The notes: a model not told the origin generated them from the letters alone. Shown: positions 42,936-55,626, counted from the first letter of the stretch. The stretch is 64,000 nucleotides of DNA from Hydractinia symbiolongicarpus (GCF_029227915.1 NC_079875.1:27586001-27650000), one strand, 5' to 3'. A program made the numbers and translations.

Positions 42936-44150
42936 TTTGCAAATCAAAAGAGCAATAAAGAAATAAATTTTTGTTATTGTTTTGCAGTATTTATGTTGCG
43001 AATTGGGCCATAATTCTTGCAAGACTTTTGCTTAGAATATTTGTGAATTTCAGCAAAAATTAACTTTGCAAAATTTAATTCAGCATTGGCTATTAATTGT
43101 CTTACAGAGGTTTTTCACAAAGTGACTTGTGAATGGCGAATTTGGCAGTGAATTAGCTGTAAATTAACTTCGTGATTTCTGTGAGAAGCAAAATACATGC
43201 AGTGAAATTAAAATATGGAATGTGAGCACTCTTTTGGGTATTAAAAACAAGACAGTTATTTTGAATTCTTTCCAGTATTGAGTTTATAAACGCTGAAAAG
43301 TGAGTTTTAATTCGTTAAAGGTTTACAGCAAATTGTTTTGTCATTAAAAAGTAGAACTTTACGGTGAAACGAATTTTTAAGACAAAATCAAAGCAAACAA
43401 AAAGGCGCATGCTGAAATACATTTTGTCAGCGAATTCGCCCTCAAATTCGCTTTGTAAAAATCGCTCTTAAGGCAGGGTCCTTACCAATTTGGTTAATCT
43501 GCATCTTGGGCTGTGTTGGCTACATAACAGGTTTTTGTTTGTTGTTAGCTATAACAAATTGCAATAAATCTTTCTGAGATTCTTGTTTTTTATCAGCTTA
43601 TATATAATGTTAGCCTACAGGTTCAGGTACAGGAAAACTAAATTTGTGCAATGGCAGTAATTTTTTAACAGGTTTAACAGATGTAGAACTAGCCAACAAT
43701 TTTTCCTTATATAATTATTTTTTAAACATTCCTGAGATGTGATATTGGGGGGGGGCCTATATTGAAAAATTACATATATGAATTTTTGCCTTCTATAGTG
43801 GTTACCTGAGGTGCCCCCATGGTGGACTAGATTGGCGGAAAATGCCCTTCCAGGCGTCAACGATCTCATAGTTCAATGTTAAAAAACACGATGAATATTT
43901 CGATATTTTTATAATTTAGAAAAGCTGCATTTGGTATCAAAATTTAGATAAAAATTTCCATCAGAAACCAAAAGATAGAAAGAGAGACATATTTACATTA
44001 CACGACTACAATAATATAAAACATGATAAGAACACCAGAAATTTTAACAGTGCTGGTACTTTTTAGAAAATTTACATCACATTTGGACTTGTGCTGCCAC
44101 CCCTCTTAAAACATTCAGTGATTTTGACCATGAGTAGAAGATCTGTTCTA
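42936..44150. other. No gene seen
   Basis: AT-rich; a G9 run at about 43748. A small minus ORF at 43615-43869 has no recognisable domain. Confidence 0.4.
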
Positions 44151-44159
44151 TGTTTTTCA

Positions 44160-44272
44160 TTTCTCTCCGTCTCTCTGGCTCTCTCTCTCTCTTTCTCTCT
44201 TCCTTTCTTTTACTTCTTTCTTTCTCTCTTTCTTTCTTTTTTTTAATAGGAGGCTCCCCCCCCCCGGTGGTT
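44160..44272. repeat. Pyrimidine-rich (TC/CTTT)n microsatellite and C9 run
   Basis: Long stretch of tctctctctc and ctttctttctttt on the plus strand, then ccccccccc. Confidence 0.85.
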
Positions 44273-44627
44273 ACGGCACTGTTATATATTTATCATATTC
44301 TTATGGGTATAAACAGGTTTTCTAAAGTAACTCATAACATACTAAGCATATGTGAATATACCTAACAAAATATGTAGAAACTTTGGAGCCAACAATTTAA
44401 ACACGAATATTTTCAAAAAGTGCCATTCTTTAAGCATTGTTGTCGTTATTTTCAACAATTTTATATATTGTAATTCAATACTTCTGAAATAAAGTGGAGA
44501 ACTTATTTTGCAAATAGGGTTGACAGTTTTGAAAATGTTATTAGTTTTCTTCGAAATTGAGTTATGTTTAGCAATGAAAACTGCAATATGTGTTCAAGTT
44601 ATTTTATATGTTGCTGATGTAAATCCA

Positions 44628-45287
44628 CTTTTACACGATCAAATTTTATATGACATAAACTATATATGATCATATAAACTTGATCATGTAACCTACGTTA
44701 TATGATGAAAATTTCTATGATCATATTTATATGATCAAATTTTTTTAATTTTCCTTTTTTATATGATATAATGATCATATAAACCTATTGTGTTCTATTG
44801 AAATTAGGTTTTTATCCAATCGTAACGCGCGTTTAAATTGTGCCAAAGTTATGTAAACATGAAACAAACATACAGAAGAGCGAGGAAATATTCAAAATAA
44901 ATATTCGTCTCAGTATTGCGTTTATATTTTTTATAAGAAGCCACAGTATTTCGCCAATATTTTCGCCGTCAGTTGCAAGTAATTTTTTTTTATTCATTCT
45001 CCTCTTCTAAACGCATTTCAGGGATCAAAGTCTCATAAAGACAGAGTTGTGGCCACCTACTCAGCCATGGCTTAATCCAATGCTTTCTTTTTCTTTCTTG
45101 ACTTTTTTTGAGACAACTACAATTATTACAGCAACGGTGGCAAGTTCATCGTTGCTCACGTTTATAAAGAAAAAGAAGTGAAAGTGAAATTTGATGCACA
45201 ATATATGATCGTATAACAACAGTGCATGTGATGAGAAGAGCAGGTGGTTTATATGATCATGTATCATATAATATGATCGTGTAAAAG
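44628..45287. mobile_element. ~660 bp palindrome-rich MITE-like element
   Basis: cttttacacgatc (44628-44640) is matched by its exact complement at 45275-45287, with further partial match inward (tatatga). The left 120 bp and the right 80 bp are packed with atgatcatat-type palindromes. No coding capacity. Target duplication not resolved, so the limits may be off by a few bases. Confidence 0.55.
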
Positions 45288-45563
45288 GGCTTTAATATAA
45301 TCTAAATTTCATCGTCATTTAATTTAACCAATACATATGAAAAATTGTTAAAAAATAATTATTTGAGGAAACTCTAGATTTAAATTTTTTTGTCTTTAAG
45401 TCCCACACTATTTCATACACTAACAAAACTTTTTTGGCTCATGTATGAAAATTAGTACAAATTAATACTTAATGCTTACTAACTGTCTTATTATTGATTA
45501 TTGATTCAATTATTGGTTAGTTCCTGCCACAATAACGAATTTCTTTTATTTATGCTCTATTAG

Positions 45564-47458
45564 AGAGGTGCCAGTAATGCTTTATCAATTCAAAGACTAC
45601 GAGCGGAATCCTCCTGGATTTTTGAAAAAATTCATTGATTCATTTATTGGTAGGTTTCTGTTGTGATCTAAGCTTGTGTTGCTTAATAGTATTTTTTGTA
45701 GTCCATGCATTTACAAAAATATTATTTTGTCAATGTTTTAGAATTCTTCAGTTCTTTAATAAAATTTACCCCAAAACATCTTTGTTCAACAGGCTAAGGA
45801 ACAAGTACATTGAACGTGTTTTATTCTTGTTCGCCCACAGAAAATCCCGCCCATGTAAATTTGGTTTAGCTTCATGTAACATGCTGAATGGTCAATGTCA
45901 TTTTGACTACTTTTGACTGGTGATAATTGGTATGCGGTCAAGTAACTGACATTATACTTTTAATTTATCTAAAGATATACTATCAGGAACTGCAGCTGCA
46001 TTTCTCAATGAAGCATAAAATGCTTTTATATATTTACTTCGTGTTTTTTTCACATTTTTTCCCTACAAAGTGTTTTTATTTCAGGATATGGAATCTTCAC
46101 AAAAATTCCTTTCAAAAAGAATGAGTTTTTAATTGAGTATCAAGGTGAACTAATCTCATCTGAAGAAGGAGAGTGTCGAGCAGCTACTTATGAAAATGTT
46201 GGATCATATTTGCTTTTTTATGAAAAGTGGTGGTAAGTTCTGTCTACCACCATGATTTTTCCCCCATTATGAAAATCTGTGATTAAAAATTTCTTTGTGT
46301 TGACATATTTAAAAGTAGTTTTTAATACTATTTACACTACAGTGTCATGTGCTATCTCTACAAAAAATAGCTTAAAAAATAAAGCGAGATAAAGAAGAAA
46401 AACAATCTTAATTTCTGTTGACTTGTTGCATTTGGCCTTGACCTGGCTTTGTGCTGATCAGTGACCAGATTTCCGTAGTTACTTACGACATCATATTGAC
46501 GACATCTTTGCCAGTGTAATTACATTTAGCATTTGTAAAAAAATAAATCTTTGTGATTACACACAGCTCTGATGCAAACTAAAATCTTCCCATGTTTAAT
46601 ATTTTTTTGTTTAGTGTTGATGCTACTTTTACCACTGGATTAGGAAAGTTCATAAAATATTCCAAGAATGGAAATTGCATCATTCGGCCCATTATGTTTC
46701 ATGGTTCATGTCATTTGTGCCTTTTCGCGCTCAGAGATATTGAAATAGGTACTGAGCTGCGATACAACTATGGAGTGCCAAACTTACTTTGGAGAAAGGT
46801 ATACTGCACATAGTTTATTTTACTTACAAAATTATATTAGTATATACCATTAACATGTTTTTAAATTTGCCTGTCACTGTCTAAAGAAAGTGTTAATGCT
46901 AAAAAAATTAATCACATCTATAACAATAATTTCATTTTTTCATTAATATGTTGTGGGGCCATGGCTATATAATTGTGGATTTGTGAATTTTCCAATAATG
47001 CAGTTTGTGTATGATTTCTATCTCTTTTGTAGAATCAAAAGTACAAATTGCCGATGAAATTAAAAGATATCGAGGTAAAATATCCTAAATGTATCAATTT
47101 TAACATGAAGTAAAACAAAGCGAAATTTTATTGATGTCCAGTGGTTTATTGTGTGTCACTCCTTGCATATAAATAAGCCATTCAGGATTGTTATTTTTGC
47201 TTTAGGTTTGTCCCTTATTTTCTGTTTTTTGTAACTTGGATAACAATATCTTTACTTCTTCTAGGACATTGATGAAACTCAGCCAGTAGATGATTCGGGA
47301 TATCAAACATGTATCACATCCATTAGTGTGAGTTTTTTTTAATATAAGTTCAAATGTTAAGTAAATTTTATAATCTTACTGAAAGCATTATTATCTGTAT
47401 GATGTTTTAGAACCAGCCTGTGTCAGAGTCAGAAGATGGCGATGAAAGTGACATTATG
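45564..47458 (+). CDS. SET-domain protein, KMT5A-like, partial (six exons seen)
   Basis: Exons 45564-45649, 46085-46232, 46615-46798, 47033-47074, 47265-47327 and 47411-47458 join in frame with good GT/AG sites. The SET domain shows GYGIFTKIPFKKNEFLIEYQGEL, CVDAT, and LFALRDIEIGTELRYNYG, resembling the histone H4K20 methyltransferase KMT5A. The residues corresponding to the usual N-H-S cofactor motif read K-Y-S (FIKYSKNGN), so methyl transfer may be lost or altered. Acidic exons follow, similar in style to those of the recombinase-like gene at 29 kb. Upstream exons are not found and the downstream part is cut by a LINE at 47.5 kb, so the gene may be a relic. It may once have been a SET-recombinase fusion (inference). 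Confidence 0.7.
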
Positions 47459-47529
47459 GTAAAAAATATAGTTTTTTATAATTCTTTAAATTTGTTAGCT
47501 AAAACTTAAGTTAGATGGTGATTGACCGG

Positions 47530-49040
47530 CCGGAATGAAATTAATTTTGTTGCACTAGGAAACCCTAAGAGCTTCATATGATACCAAAAACTCTTTTAAT
47601 ACCTTACCCAAAACTGTTAAAACCGAGTCATGCCGGTATGTGTATCTACCCTGCGAAAGAGAGGTCCTACAGGCACCGAATATGTGAGAGACATTTGAGG
47701 ATGGTTTCTTGCACAGAATGCAACTTTTGTCTTTCTCAATTCCCCATCTCACAAGATTGGTTGGAGAGGGAAGGGTGTCGTAGGTTGCTCCTATACAAAA
47801 GGAAGTTAGACATTGTGGCAGTGAAAGAATTGTTCTCCAAGATAAATCATTTTTCACATAAGAGCACCATTTTATCCATTTGCCTTGCAAATGCAACTGT
47901 ACAGCTCTGGCATGGTAAATATCTTCTTCATTTTCTTCAATAATATTGGAAACAAGCTTTCGGTAAGGATAAGTGTCTTTTGGTGGTATATTTTTGTGGT
48001 CTAAGAGCCCTAAGCCAGCTCGACCAGTCTGATGCAAATCTAAAATCCTTTTGAAATAGAGTTGACTATCCGCCGAAAGAACTGCCTCACTAACTTTCCA
48101 ATTTCCAGCTTCTGGTACGCACTTAGACACACAAGGGTCGACAGAATCTCTTAGTAACAGATGTCCACTGATTTTGGCAGATTTGACAACAGATGCAAGA
48201 CTTTTCAGGGGAAGAGGACAAGGCGATGTCGAGGAATATAAAGAAATGTTGGAAATTGAATGATGTAGTTTTAACCATTTCCTAATGAAAACAGAAAATC
48301 TTTGCTCTAGTTTTGTGATAGTAGATAGAGAAACTTCATAGATTAATAATGGCCAGTGGATTCTGGGAATTAACAGATGGTGTAAAAACCAAACCTTATG
48401 GACCCCTTTATGAAAGCACCTGTCTGTAGCTATAAGTTTGTCTTCGGCATCATTTAGAAATTCTTGTATTGCAGCAGAATCAGACAAGGATGAGTTTATT
48501 GTTCTGCCTAAAAACCTTATTGGATTAGAATGAATGGATGGAATTTTTTCGCTGCCAACTGTAAACGGTGAACTTTGGACGACTTTTCCCTTATCAATAA
48601 CAATGCTGTGTGATTTAGAAGGCCTAAACGACATGCATACCCAATCAAGAGCTGTTGTACACCTGTTTAATAAATTTTGAGTACATGGAATTGACGTGGA
48701 CAATAAGAATATATCATCCATAAAAGCTTTTATTGAGGGTTGGTCTGGGATTTTGTTTTATTACCTTCAGTATCAATAAGGGTGGGAGTAACAAACACAT
48801 ATTCAATAATAGCGTTTATAGCTGCAAGAAATAGTATAATGGAAAGTGTACAGCCGATAAAAATCCCCCTACAGTGTTGATGCCAACTGGATGGAGCAGA
48901 AGCCGAAAAAGACTTACTCCATAGGCTGTCGTAGTATAGCTGTATGAGCCCTATCCAGGATGCTGGTACACCATAGCGTCTGAGAGCCATAAAAATCAGC
49001 TTGTGTATGAGATTTGACGTAAAGAGGATTCCCATTTAAT
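47530..49040 (-). mobile_element. 5'-truncated LINE with reverse transcriptase, frameshifted
   Basis: Minus-strand ORFs 49035-48730 (LIFMALRRYGVPASWIGLIQLYY, then CRGIFIGCTLSIILFL) and 48721-47555 (starts with MDDIFLLS, the catalytic Y/F-x-DD region) belong to one reverse transcriptase, separated by a frameshift near 48725. The C-terminal part carries a zinc-type C-x2-C-x5-H-x4-C pattern (SCILCKKPSSNVSHIFGAC) followed by GRYTYRHDSVL, as in LINEs with C-terminal zinc knuckles of the R2/NeSL/L1-like kind. The 5' part is missing. It lies just after the SET gene exons and probably cut that gene. Confidence 0.8.
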
Positions 49041-49479
49041 CTTTACGCAGGGGTTGCACCTGCAACAATTTCGGACATATTGAACTACAGAGTAAAAAGG
49101 TGTGATTATTTTTATCCAATCATATTAATGTTGAAAAAATCATTCATTGGATGGAATAAAATGGAATGTTGCAATCTCAGCCAATTACACAACGCAAAAA
49201 ATATTAATGAGCGTTGCAAAGTGGTGAGATAGACGTTCAACCAATGGGATTTGGCTAATAATTCTTGGGGTCAAATTTCATTTTATTTGTTATGGAAAAA
49301 AAGGTATGAATACTGATGGGAGCAACTGCATTTGCATTCTACATTTAGCCGCCAAATCTGACAGTGCTTCATATTGCACATCGGTGAGTGTTTTATTGTT
49401 ACGCTTTATTCTTCAATATTTTTTTACGTAAAATGATTATTTTTTTCTTATAATTATCGGTATGTTTTCCCTCATTTAG

Positions 49480-49820
49480 AAATGTCTAATAAAAAAACCT
49501 CTAAAACAGCTGTGAACTTCTTGGACCAGTTAGCGAAAGATTTTATACGCGGTTATGGTCCTGCAACGAAAGAAGAAACGGGTTCTGATGGTGATTTTCG
49601 CAAAAAATTAAGGTCCTTCACATGCGAATGGCTGAATCGTCCTAACGTAGCGTTGTCAGAATTCCTCGAAACTGTTGAAACAAACTCTGAGACGATTGAT
49701 GAAAACTTGCCGTTGCTGGCGGATAAAAAGTTAAATAACATTGTGAAAGGGCACATATCTAAAGTCAAAGAATCGTTGCAACCATTTCATAGAGAATGTG
49801 AAGGAAACAAACCGTCATAG
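49480..49820 (+). CDS. Hypothetical 112-aa protein with upstream 5' exon
   Basis: A donor at 49383 (catcgGTGAGTG) and an acceptor ctcatttAG before 49480 place the ATG (49482) in the second exon. The ORF is hydrophilic (MSNKKTSKTAVNFLDQLAKDF, later LADKKLNNIVKGHISKVKESL) with predicted helices and no known domain. Further open, charged sequence at 50040-50270 (SKKKNEEE before a possible donor gtaatc) could be another exon. Not recognised. Confidence 0.35.
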
Positions 49821-50839
49821 TCAAAATTGAAAAGTTACTTTGGCGGTAACAGGGGCTGCGCTGCCCGAAAAGGGTGAAGAAGTAACTCATTTCAAACACT
49901 TATTCATTAAAACAATGCACTAATGTCACAATGTGCTATAATTCTCTTTTCATATTTAGATATTCGATAAGTACTTAGATCTTGCGCTGAAGACTGGTGC
50001 AGCGCTGTTCTCCACAGCACTTCACCTAAAATGCGCTCGATTCGTCCATAGCAATTTACCCTTTGTTGCGGAGCAGGGTGGAGCAGGAAACAACCTTGAA
50101 GAATTATTATGATTTGTGCGTTGACAAGTCACCAAGCACGTCTGCCTTATCTTCCTCCGCAACAAAAAGGTCTTTATTGGCCATGCGTAATGACAAAGAC
50201 GAGGAGGACAGCGTTGCAGCAGTTAAACAGCCGGAAGAAGAGTCAAAGAAAAAGAACGAAGAAGAAGTAATCGGATTGGCGACATGTTATATTGTTTACA
50301 TTGCATACACATCGTACATACATAGATTTTGTAAACATTTACTGGAATAATAATTACTGTGCTAAAAGTCTGTACCTTAAATAATATTTTCAGAACTAAG
50401 GACACAAAATTTAACGACGGAAATAATATAGCGCTTCGGAAAGTGGAAAATACTCCTGTACAATTTTAAATTCCTTTTTAATTGAAAGACATTAAATTGC
50501 ACATCATGGAAAGAGAATGCACAAAAAGGAAACGATCTTCAGTGAGACATTTATTAACTTATTCATTACTTGTCCACAAATTTACTATCTTTCTTTTCTT
50601 GTATTAGAAACTTATACATTTTTCGGGCCATTTTTAATAACTTAATCAACTTTCGAAAACAGTGAACGCATTAACTTCTCATACATAGTCGAAAAGAAGC
50701 TGTCGTCTGCGACTTCACGATAAAAAGGCATATTGCTATTTTTTGTACTAAATAGTATTACTGCCTTATACCATAGCTGACTGCATTTTATATATGTCAG
50801 TTTAGATAAATGAAACAGCAGAAGCAAAAAGTGAAGAAG

Positions 50840-51270
50840 ATTCAAATAGAAAAGAGTGGTTGGAACTTCGCAAAATGACATTTTCCGGAAATCATGTTTT
50901 AAAACCTGTGCCGTTACAAACAAGAAAGAAGATACGAGACTGGTGCTACCAGTATGCTTGGACATTTTGTGACCAATGCCAATTGCTACAAGGAGACAAA
51001 ATTATTATTATTTTATTGCATTATTAAAATTATTGCAGAATGAAAAAATTATCAAAAATTTCTACGTGCGCGTGTGTTGACAGTAAATATAATGTACCAC
51101 GAATGTGCAACGTCCCTACGCCGTTAATATATCTCAGTCAACAGGAAGAACAAATTCTTTCATTACTCATCGTTGATGTGGGCAAATACAAGAAAGAAAA
51201 CATGGTTATCGTGTTAAAACAGCCGGATTTTCCTTGTATACACGTACAGAGACCGTTTCAGAAACAAGCA
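50840..51270 (+). pseudogene. Possible relic of a large helicase-type mobile element protein
   Basis: Open but broken sequence with WCYQYAWTFCDQCQLLQ near 50940 and, after a stop-containing gap, CACVDSKYNVPRMCNVP and VDVGKYKK near 51060-51190. I recall similar cysteine spacing followed by a (V/F)-D-x-G-x-Y motif in the N-terminal parts of large cnidarian and fish proteins with PIF1-like helicases (Helitron-related). The resemblance is weak, the frames shift, and no helicase motif is present in the window, so this is a tentative reading. Confidence 0.3.
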
Positions 51271-51496
51271 AAAGAAATATATTGCAAGCTGCATATAATT
51301 TTTTACATACAAATACAAAGTCATCTTACAGGTTTCATTTCTTCCATATCTTTGGTACTTTAAGTAATTCTTAAAAACAGTGTATTTTATTTTATTACTT
51401 GTTTTTAGCCATTACAAGCAAATTGTCAGGGAGGCTCAGGCAGGCTAAGTGCAAAAAAAGCCTTATCAGTATGATCGTTGGATGTACAAAACAGTT

Positions 51497-51702
51497 TCTG
51501 GTTGGTGGAATGAACGATGAAATTGGAGGTGTTGGAGGAGATGTGGTTGGTGAAGTGAACGATGAAAGTGGAGGTGTTGGAGGAGATGTGGTTGGTGGAG
51601 TAAACGATGAAAGTGGGGGTGTTGGGGGGGGATGTGGTTGGTAGAGTGAACGATAAAAGTGGAGGTGCTGGAGGAGATGCGGTTGGTGGACTGAATGATG
51701 TG
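51497..51702 (+). repeat. 45 bp in-frame minisatellite
   Basis: About 4.5 units of 45 bp, translating in the plus frame as V-x-x-V-N-D-E-S-G-G-V-G-G-D-V. The fourth unit has an extra G in a G-run (46 bp), which breaks the frame. It lies in the ORF 51399-51644, whose coding nature is doubtful. Confidence 0.8.
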
Positions 51703-52562
51703 ATGGTAATTGTGTTGTTAAATTATATTTGTTTTTTCTACATTTCTGTTAATTAAAAAGTATTGTGCATGTCTTATTGTCTTCAGGGAGCATGTGGAGA
51801 TGTTGGAGAAAGTAGTAGGTTCAATGAAACGTCGTTACAAAAACAGATGAAAGCGGGGGTACAATACAAAGTGTCGTTTTTAATGCAAGAGTTTTTAATT
51901 AGTTCTTAATTTTAGTTTGTGCCGGTTGATGGTCAGTGGGACGGAAGGACTGGTGTTGTTTTCTGGCCCGATGATCATTGTGTGAGGAAATAAATACTGG
52001 GTATTTGCATTCAGTGGTGAAACAGAAAAGAATGTGGTCGTAAATTACAATGGACAGTATTGCACCAAGAATGGTGTATTACGTTAGGATAAGAGGTGTT
52101 TTTTCTGAAGAATCACTGAAATCAAAACTATTTGATGACTGGATAGTCAAATTTTACCACATTTAAATAGCTCTTTAAACAATACATGACTAAAACCACC
52201 GAGATTTTGGACCAACCTGGGGTGACTGCCTTCAGGCGGCTGACTTATGCTACTAAATCTGCATTTTTGACTGCACAAGCATAAAGCTTCTTTGTGTTTT
52301 GATTGGCACATTTGTCACTAAATTAGCATTGACCATTTCCATTCTAACTAAATATTAATTTTGATCAACAGAATGAATTGAATCAAAGTAAACAAAATGC
52401 ACGGCATATTTTATACAGTGTTCATGATTGATGTTCTGTTATTGTCTACTCCCTCCTAAGGTCAAAGAGGTCATTAAAAAGTCACTCTTTTAGTCCTGTA
52501 CTTTTGTGACTCATTAGTCGTCGCAATGCCAGTGGTGTTTATTGAGAGTCAAATCAACAAAA

Positions 52563-52760
52563 TATTTGAGAGTTATTCTTGGTAATATATTTAATTGGAA
52601 GGAACATCTACACACTGTTATAAGAAAAGTTTAGCAGGGAACAGATATTATTAGAAAGATAGGATATATGCTCCCTCTTAATACTTTAAGCTCTCTTTGT
52701 TCTTCTTTTACAAATTCCCACACTTGTTATTGTGGATCTTCCTGGGCCTCACCAAACACA
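52563..52760 (+). pseudogene. LINE reverse transcriptase remnant
   Basis: Translation gives a sequence like the post-catalytic part of LINE reverse transcriptases (VILGNIFNWKEHLHTVIRK, then IIRKIGYMLPLNTLSSL). It is short and contains a stop. Nothing further of the element was recognised around it. Confidence 0.45.
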
Positions 52761-52817
52761 ACTTGAGTAAGAAAATTAAACCAACACATTGATAGAATAT
52801 CTATATACATTAATGTG

Positions 52818-52840
52818 GCGCTGTAGTTTAGTGGTTACGT
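52818..52840 (+). repeat. Possible SINE head fragment
   Basis: gcgctgtagtttagtggttac resembles the first 21 bases of the SINE at 40574 (gcgccgtagattagtggttat). No B box follows, so this is a truncated or chance match. Confidence 0.3.
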
Positions 52841-52859
52841 GGTGCCGTAGTTTGTAATG

Positions 52860-54200
52860 GATGTGATGTGGTTTATAGGAATTGATGTATTTTAAATCTT
52901 ACTGTTGTGTGCTGATTTATAGGTAGAGGAGATAAAATATCCCATCATTTTTCTCATTTCCATAGCTCATGACATTGCATGTTTGCAGAAAAAAAAGAAA
53001 TCAGAAGCAAAATATAACACCTTTATAACCTACAGTCAACACAAGCGTTTGCATTTATAGTATTTCTACATTACAGGAAAGATAGTTTATTGGTAAAAAC
53101 TTTTTGAAGAGCTGCAGATAGCTGCAAATAAATATTTGATGCGAAAGTATTTGTTATTGGGAGCTGTCTTTATCTTTTAATCTTAACAGTACCTTAGGAC
53201 AATGTTTTATTAGATTCTGACAATGAAAATGACCCAGAGGAACAAGACAGTGGTTTGGAAAATTGAGATCGATCCTAATTCTGTGCAATCTTGGTAACAG
53301 TCAGAACTAAAATATTGAACTGGACAATTAACTCTCATGTTTCACATTATTGTTTAACGTTCGAAATTGTTAAGAAAAAAAGAAGATTGACAGTTAGCAA
53401 GAGAAGACAATGTATATTTTTTAAAATGAAACGAACATCACAATAAAACTTATGCTATAGGTAATCTTACAAAACATGATCTAAATAAAACGAAAAATCG
53501 GTGTCACAAATTTATTTTCGAGGGGCTCTGCGTCGTGCGTTTTAAAACAAAAATGCTCTAAACCACTATGTGGGAGTTGTAACATTAGGACGCGAGACTG
53601 GAGTTTTTAAGTACCTGGTGAAAAAATCGAACAACAAGTTGTAGGCAAGTAATCAATTTTTGCACCGAAATGTTTCTTAAATATTAATCACACTCAAAAT
53701 ATTTTTGCAACAACATACTTGCATGCCTTACGTAGCTCTAATGGGAGCTTTAAATGCACTAGACACTTTTCATGGGGCCCTCATTGATAACAGTATTATC
53801 AGAACCTGATTAGGCAAATAACAGTAATGATACGTATGCGTGAAATAAAAAAGGTTTACAATACAGCAAGCTGGACTGAAGTATCTTGTCTACAGGGACG
53901 GTGGATGTAAATAAATTGGAATTAGGCTCCCAGGAAAAGGTTCTGAATACACTTTCTTGCTTATTACAAGCATGAGTACTGTCCAACTTAAACCTAAACT
54001 ATTCTCTGAGAAAATCTTAAAGAGAAAAACAATCCTTCACACCAAACAATACGACACAAGACAGAGCTAACAACATAAACGAACTGGTTACAGAAGGAAC
54101 ACAAATAGAAAAAATGTATATGTCAAAAAAGTAAAACCTTCCTGTGCGCCAGAACTTGTGACTCTGGCTGTAGCTTTCCACATGTGCTTTTTATACTAAT
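52860..54200. other. No gene seen
   Basis: AT-rich sequence with no open frames of note. Confidence 0.4.
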
Positions 54201-54217
54201 TTTAAAAAACTTTTTTA

Positions 54218-54775
54218 GGTGGAGAACCTGCTAGGATTCAATTGAAAGATTTCCATGACGGCATGAATATCGCACAGATCAATAAGCAACGTTTAAAACA
54301 ACTCGATGATATTAACCAGTTGTTGGTAAAGGAGCTTAAAATAATGTACATGTATGACAAGGGTAACAATTAACTAGTTCCGATTATAATTCCACCAGAC
54401 ACAGTCGAGGCACTGAAGAAAATAGCAAACGAAGATTTTAGGAAAGTTGGTTCTGTGTTGCCTACAAATAAAATCTTCTTTGCAAATTCCCAGTCTTCAG
54501 AGAGTCATATGTCTAGTTGCCACGCAGTAAATTCCATTTGCCAATCTCTCATTTTAAATTCTGGACGAGACATTATCGCTCTGAAAAACAGACAACGGAT
54601 TTGCACGTTGTTTGCCTCTTTGGATGTCCCCAAATGTCTTCTACTGCTATATGAGCGAAAGACATTAACAAAATGTGTACCAGGCACCTTTAGCCAACCA
54701 AGAAATCACAAGAGAGTTGGAAAGCCACTGATGAGTATAGACAAAGGGATTTTTGTAACTATAGTTGAAAGTATA
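54218..54775 (+). pseudogene. Second tyrosine recombinase-like relic
   Basis: After an acceptor-like tttttttAG (54218), a helix-rich open stretch (FHDGMNIAQINKQRLKQLDDI) is followed by sequence like the recombinase catalytic domain: PPDTVEALKKIA, NKIFFAN, HAVNSICQSL and ALKNRQRICTLFASLD, then in a neighbouring frame a N-V-Y-Q-x-P word (around the expected catalytic tyrosine), and back in frame RVGKPLMSIDKG. At least two frameshifts near 54665 and 54715. It belongs to a different branch than the copy at 37-39 kb. Confidence 0.5.
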
Positions 54776-54799
54776 TATTTACTGATAAAGGGTACCCCA

Positions 54800-55626
54800 T
54801 GGTAGTATTTCAACATTGAGAAAAAGAAATTCTATTTTTCACCTCCTAAACTCTTGTTTTCTTATTACTATTCAGTACACATTTTAGGTTTAGAGGCCGG
54901 AAATTGTATGGGACACATAGATACTTAAAAGGCTTGGAGAAAACTTAGTACAAAAATAGTTTTTGAAACAAGAAATTACCAGTTTGTGCAAAAACGTTTT
55001 TCTTTTTTCCTTACCGTATTTTCCAGTATATAACCCGCGGGTTATATGTTGATTTTTACAACTTTTACTGTTGGTGCGGGTTATAACGTGGTGTAGGTTA
55101 TATGATAAATTTTATATTTCTTTATTTATTGTGACATTTAAAGTTTATACATTTACTAGTGCAATCAAGTCAAGGTTTCTTTTGTGCGTGGTTTTTCATT
55201 TATTTGTAGTACTAACAAACTTACACAATTGCGCAGAATGAAACAAAGTTGACATTGCGCAATTAGGACTATTATGTGGTGTTTTAGGAAGAAAATAGGG
55301 AACACAATAGATAGCCGAATCTCTAAATGGAGAAAATAGTACCATTGGGACAAAACGTGTACATTAATATAACTGCATGTGCGATCCTACGTAACCTACG
55401 CAATTCAATTTTTTTCACACAAAAATTGCTTGCGAGTGCTCCTATTACGAGCTCTCTCTAAAACACAATTCTAGAGATCATTTTTTCTTTTGTGTTGAAT
55501 GGAATTCTAATCTATTTATATCTTTGCAATCATATTAAGCATATTAAAATGATTTGCTTTTAGTAATAGAACATTATAGCAGGTATCATTTTTAGGTGTT
55601 ATTGACATGTATTTCACAACCTACAA
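54800..55626. other. No gene seen
   Basis: AT-rich sequence. gggttatat words recur in both orientations near 55020-55105. No coding signal. Confidence 0.4.
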
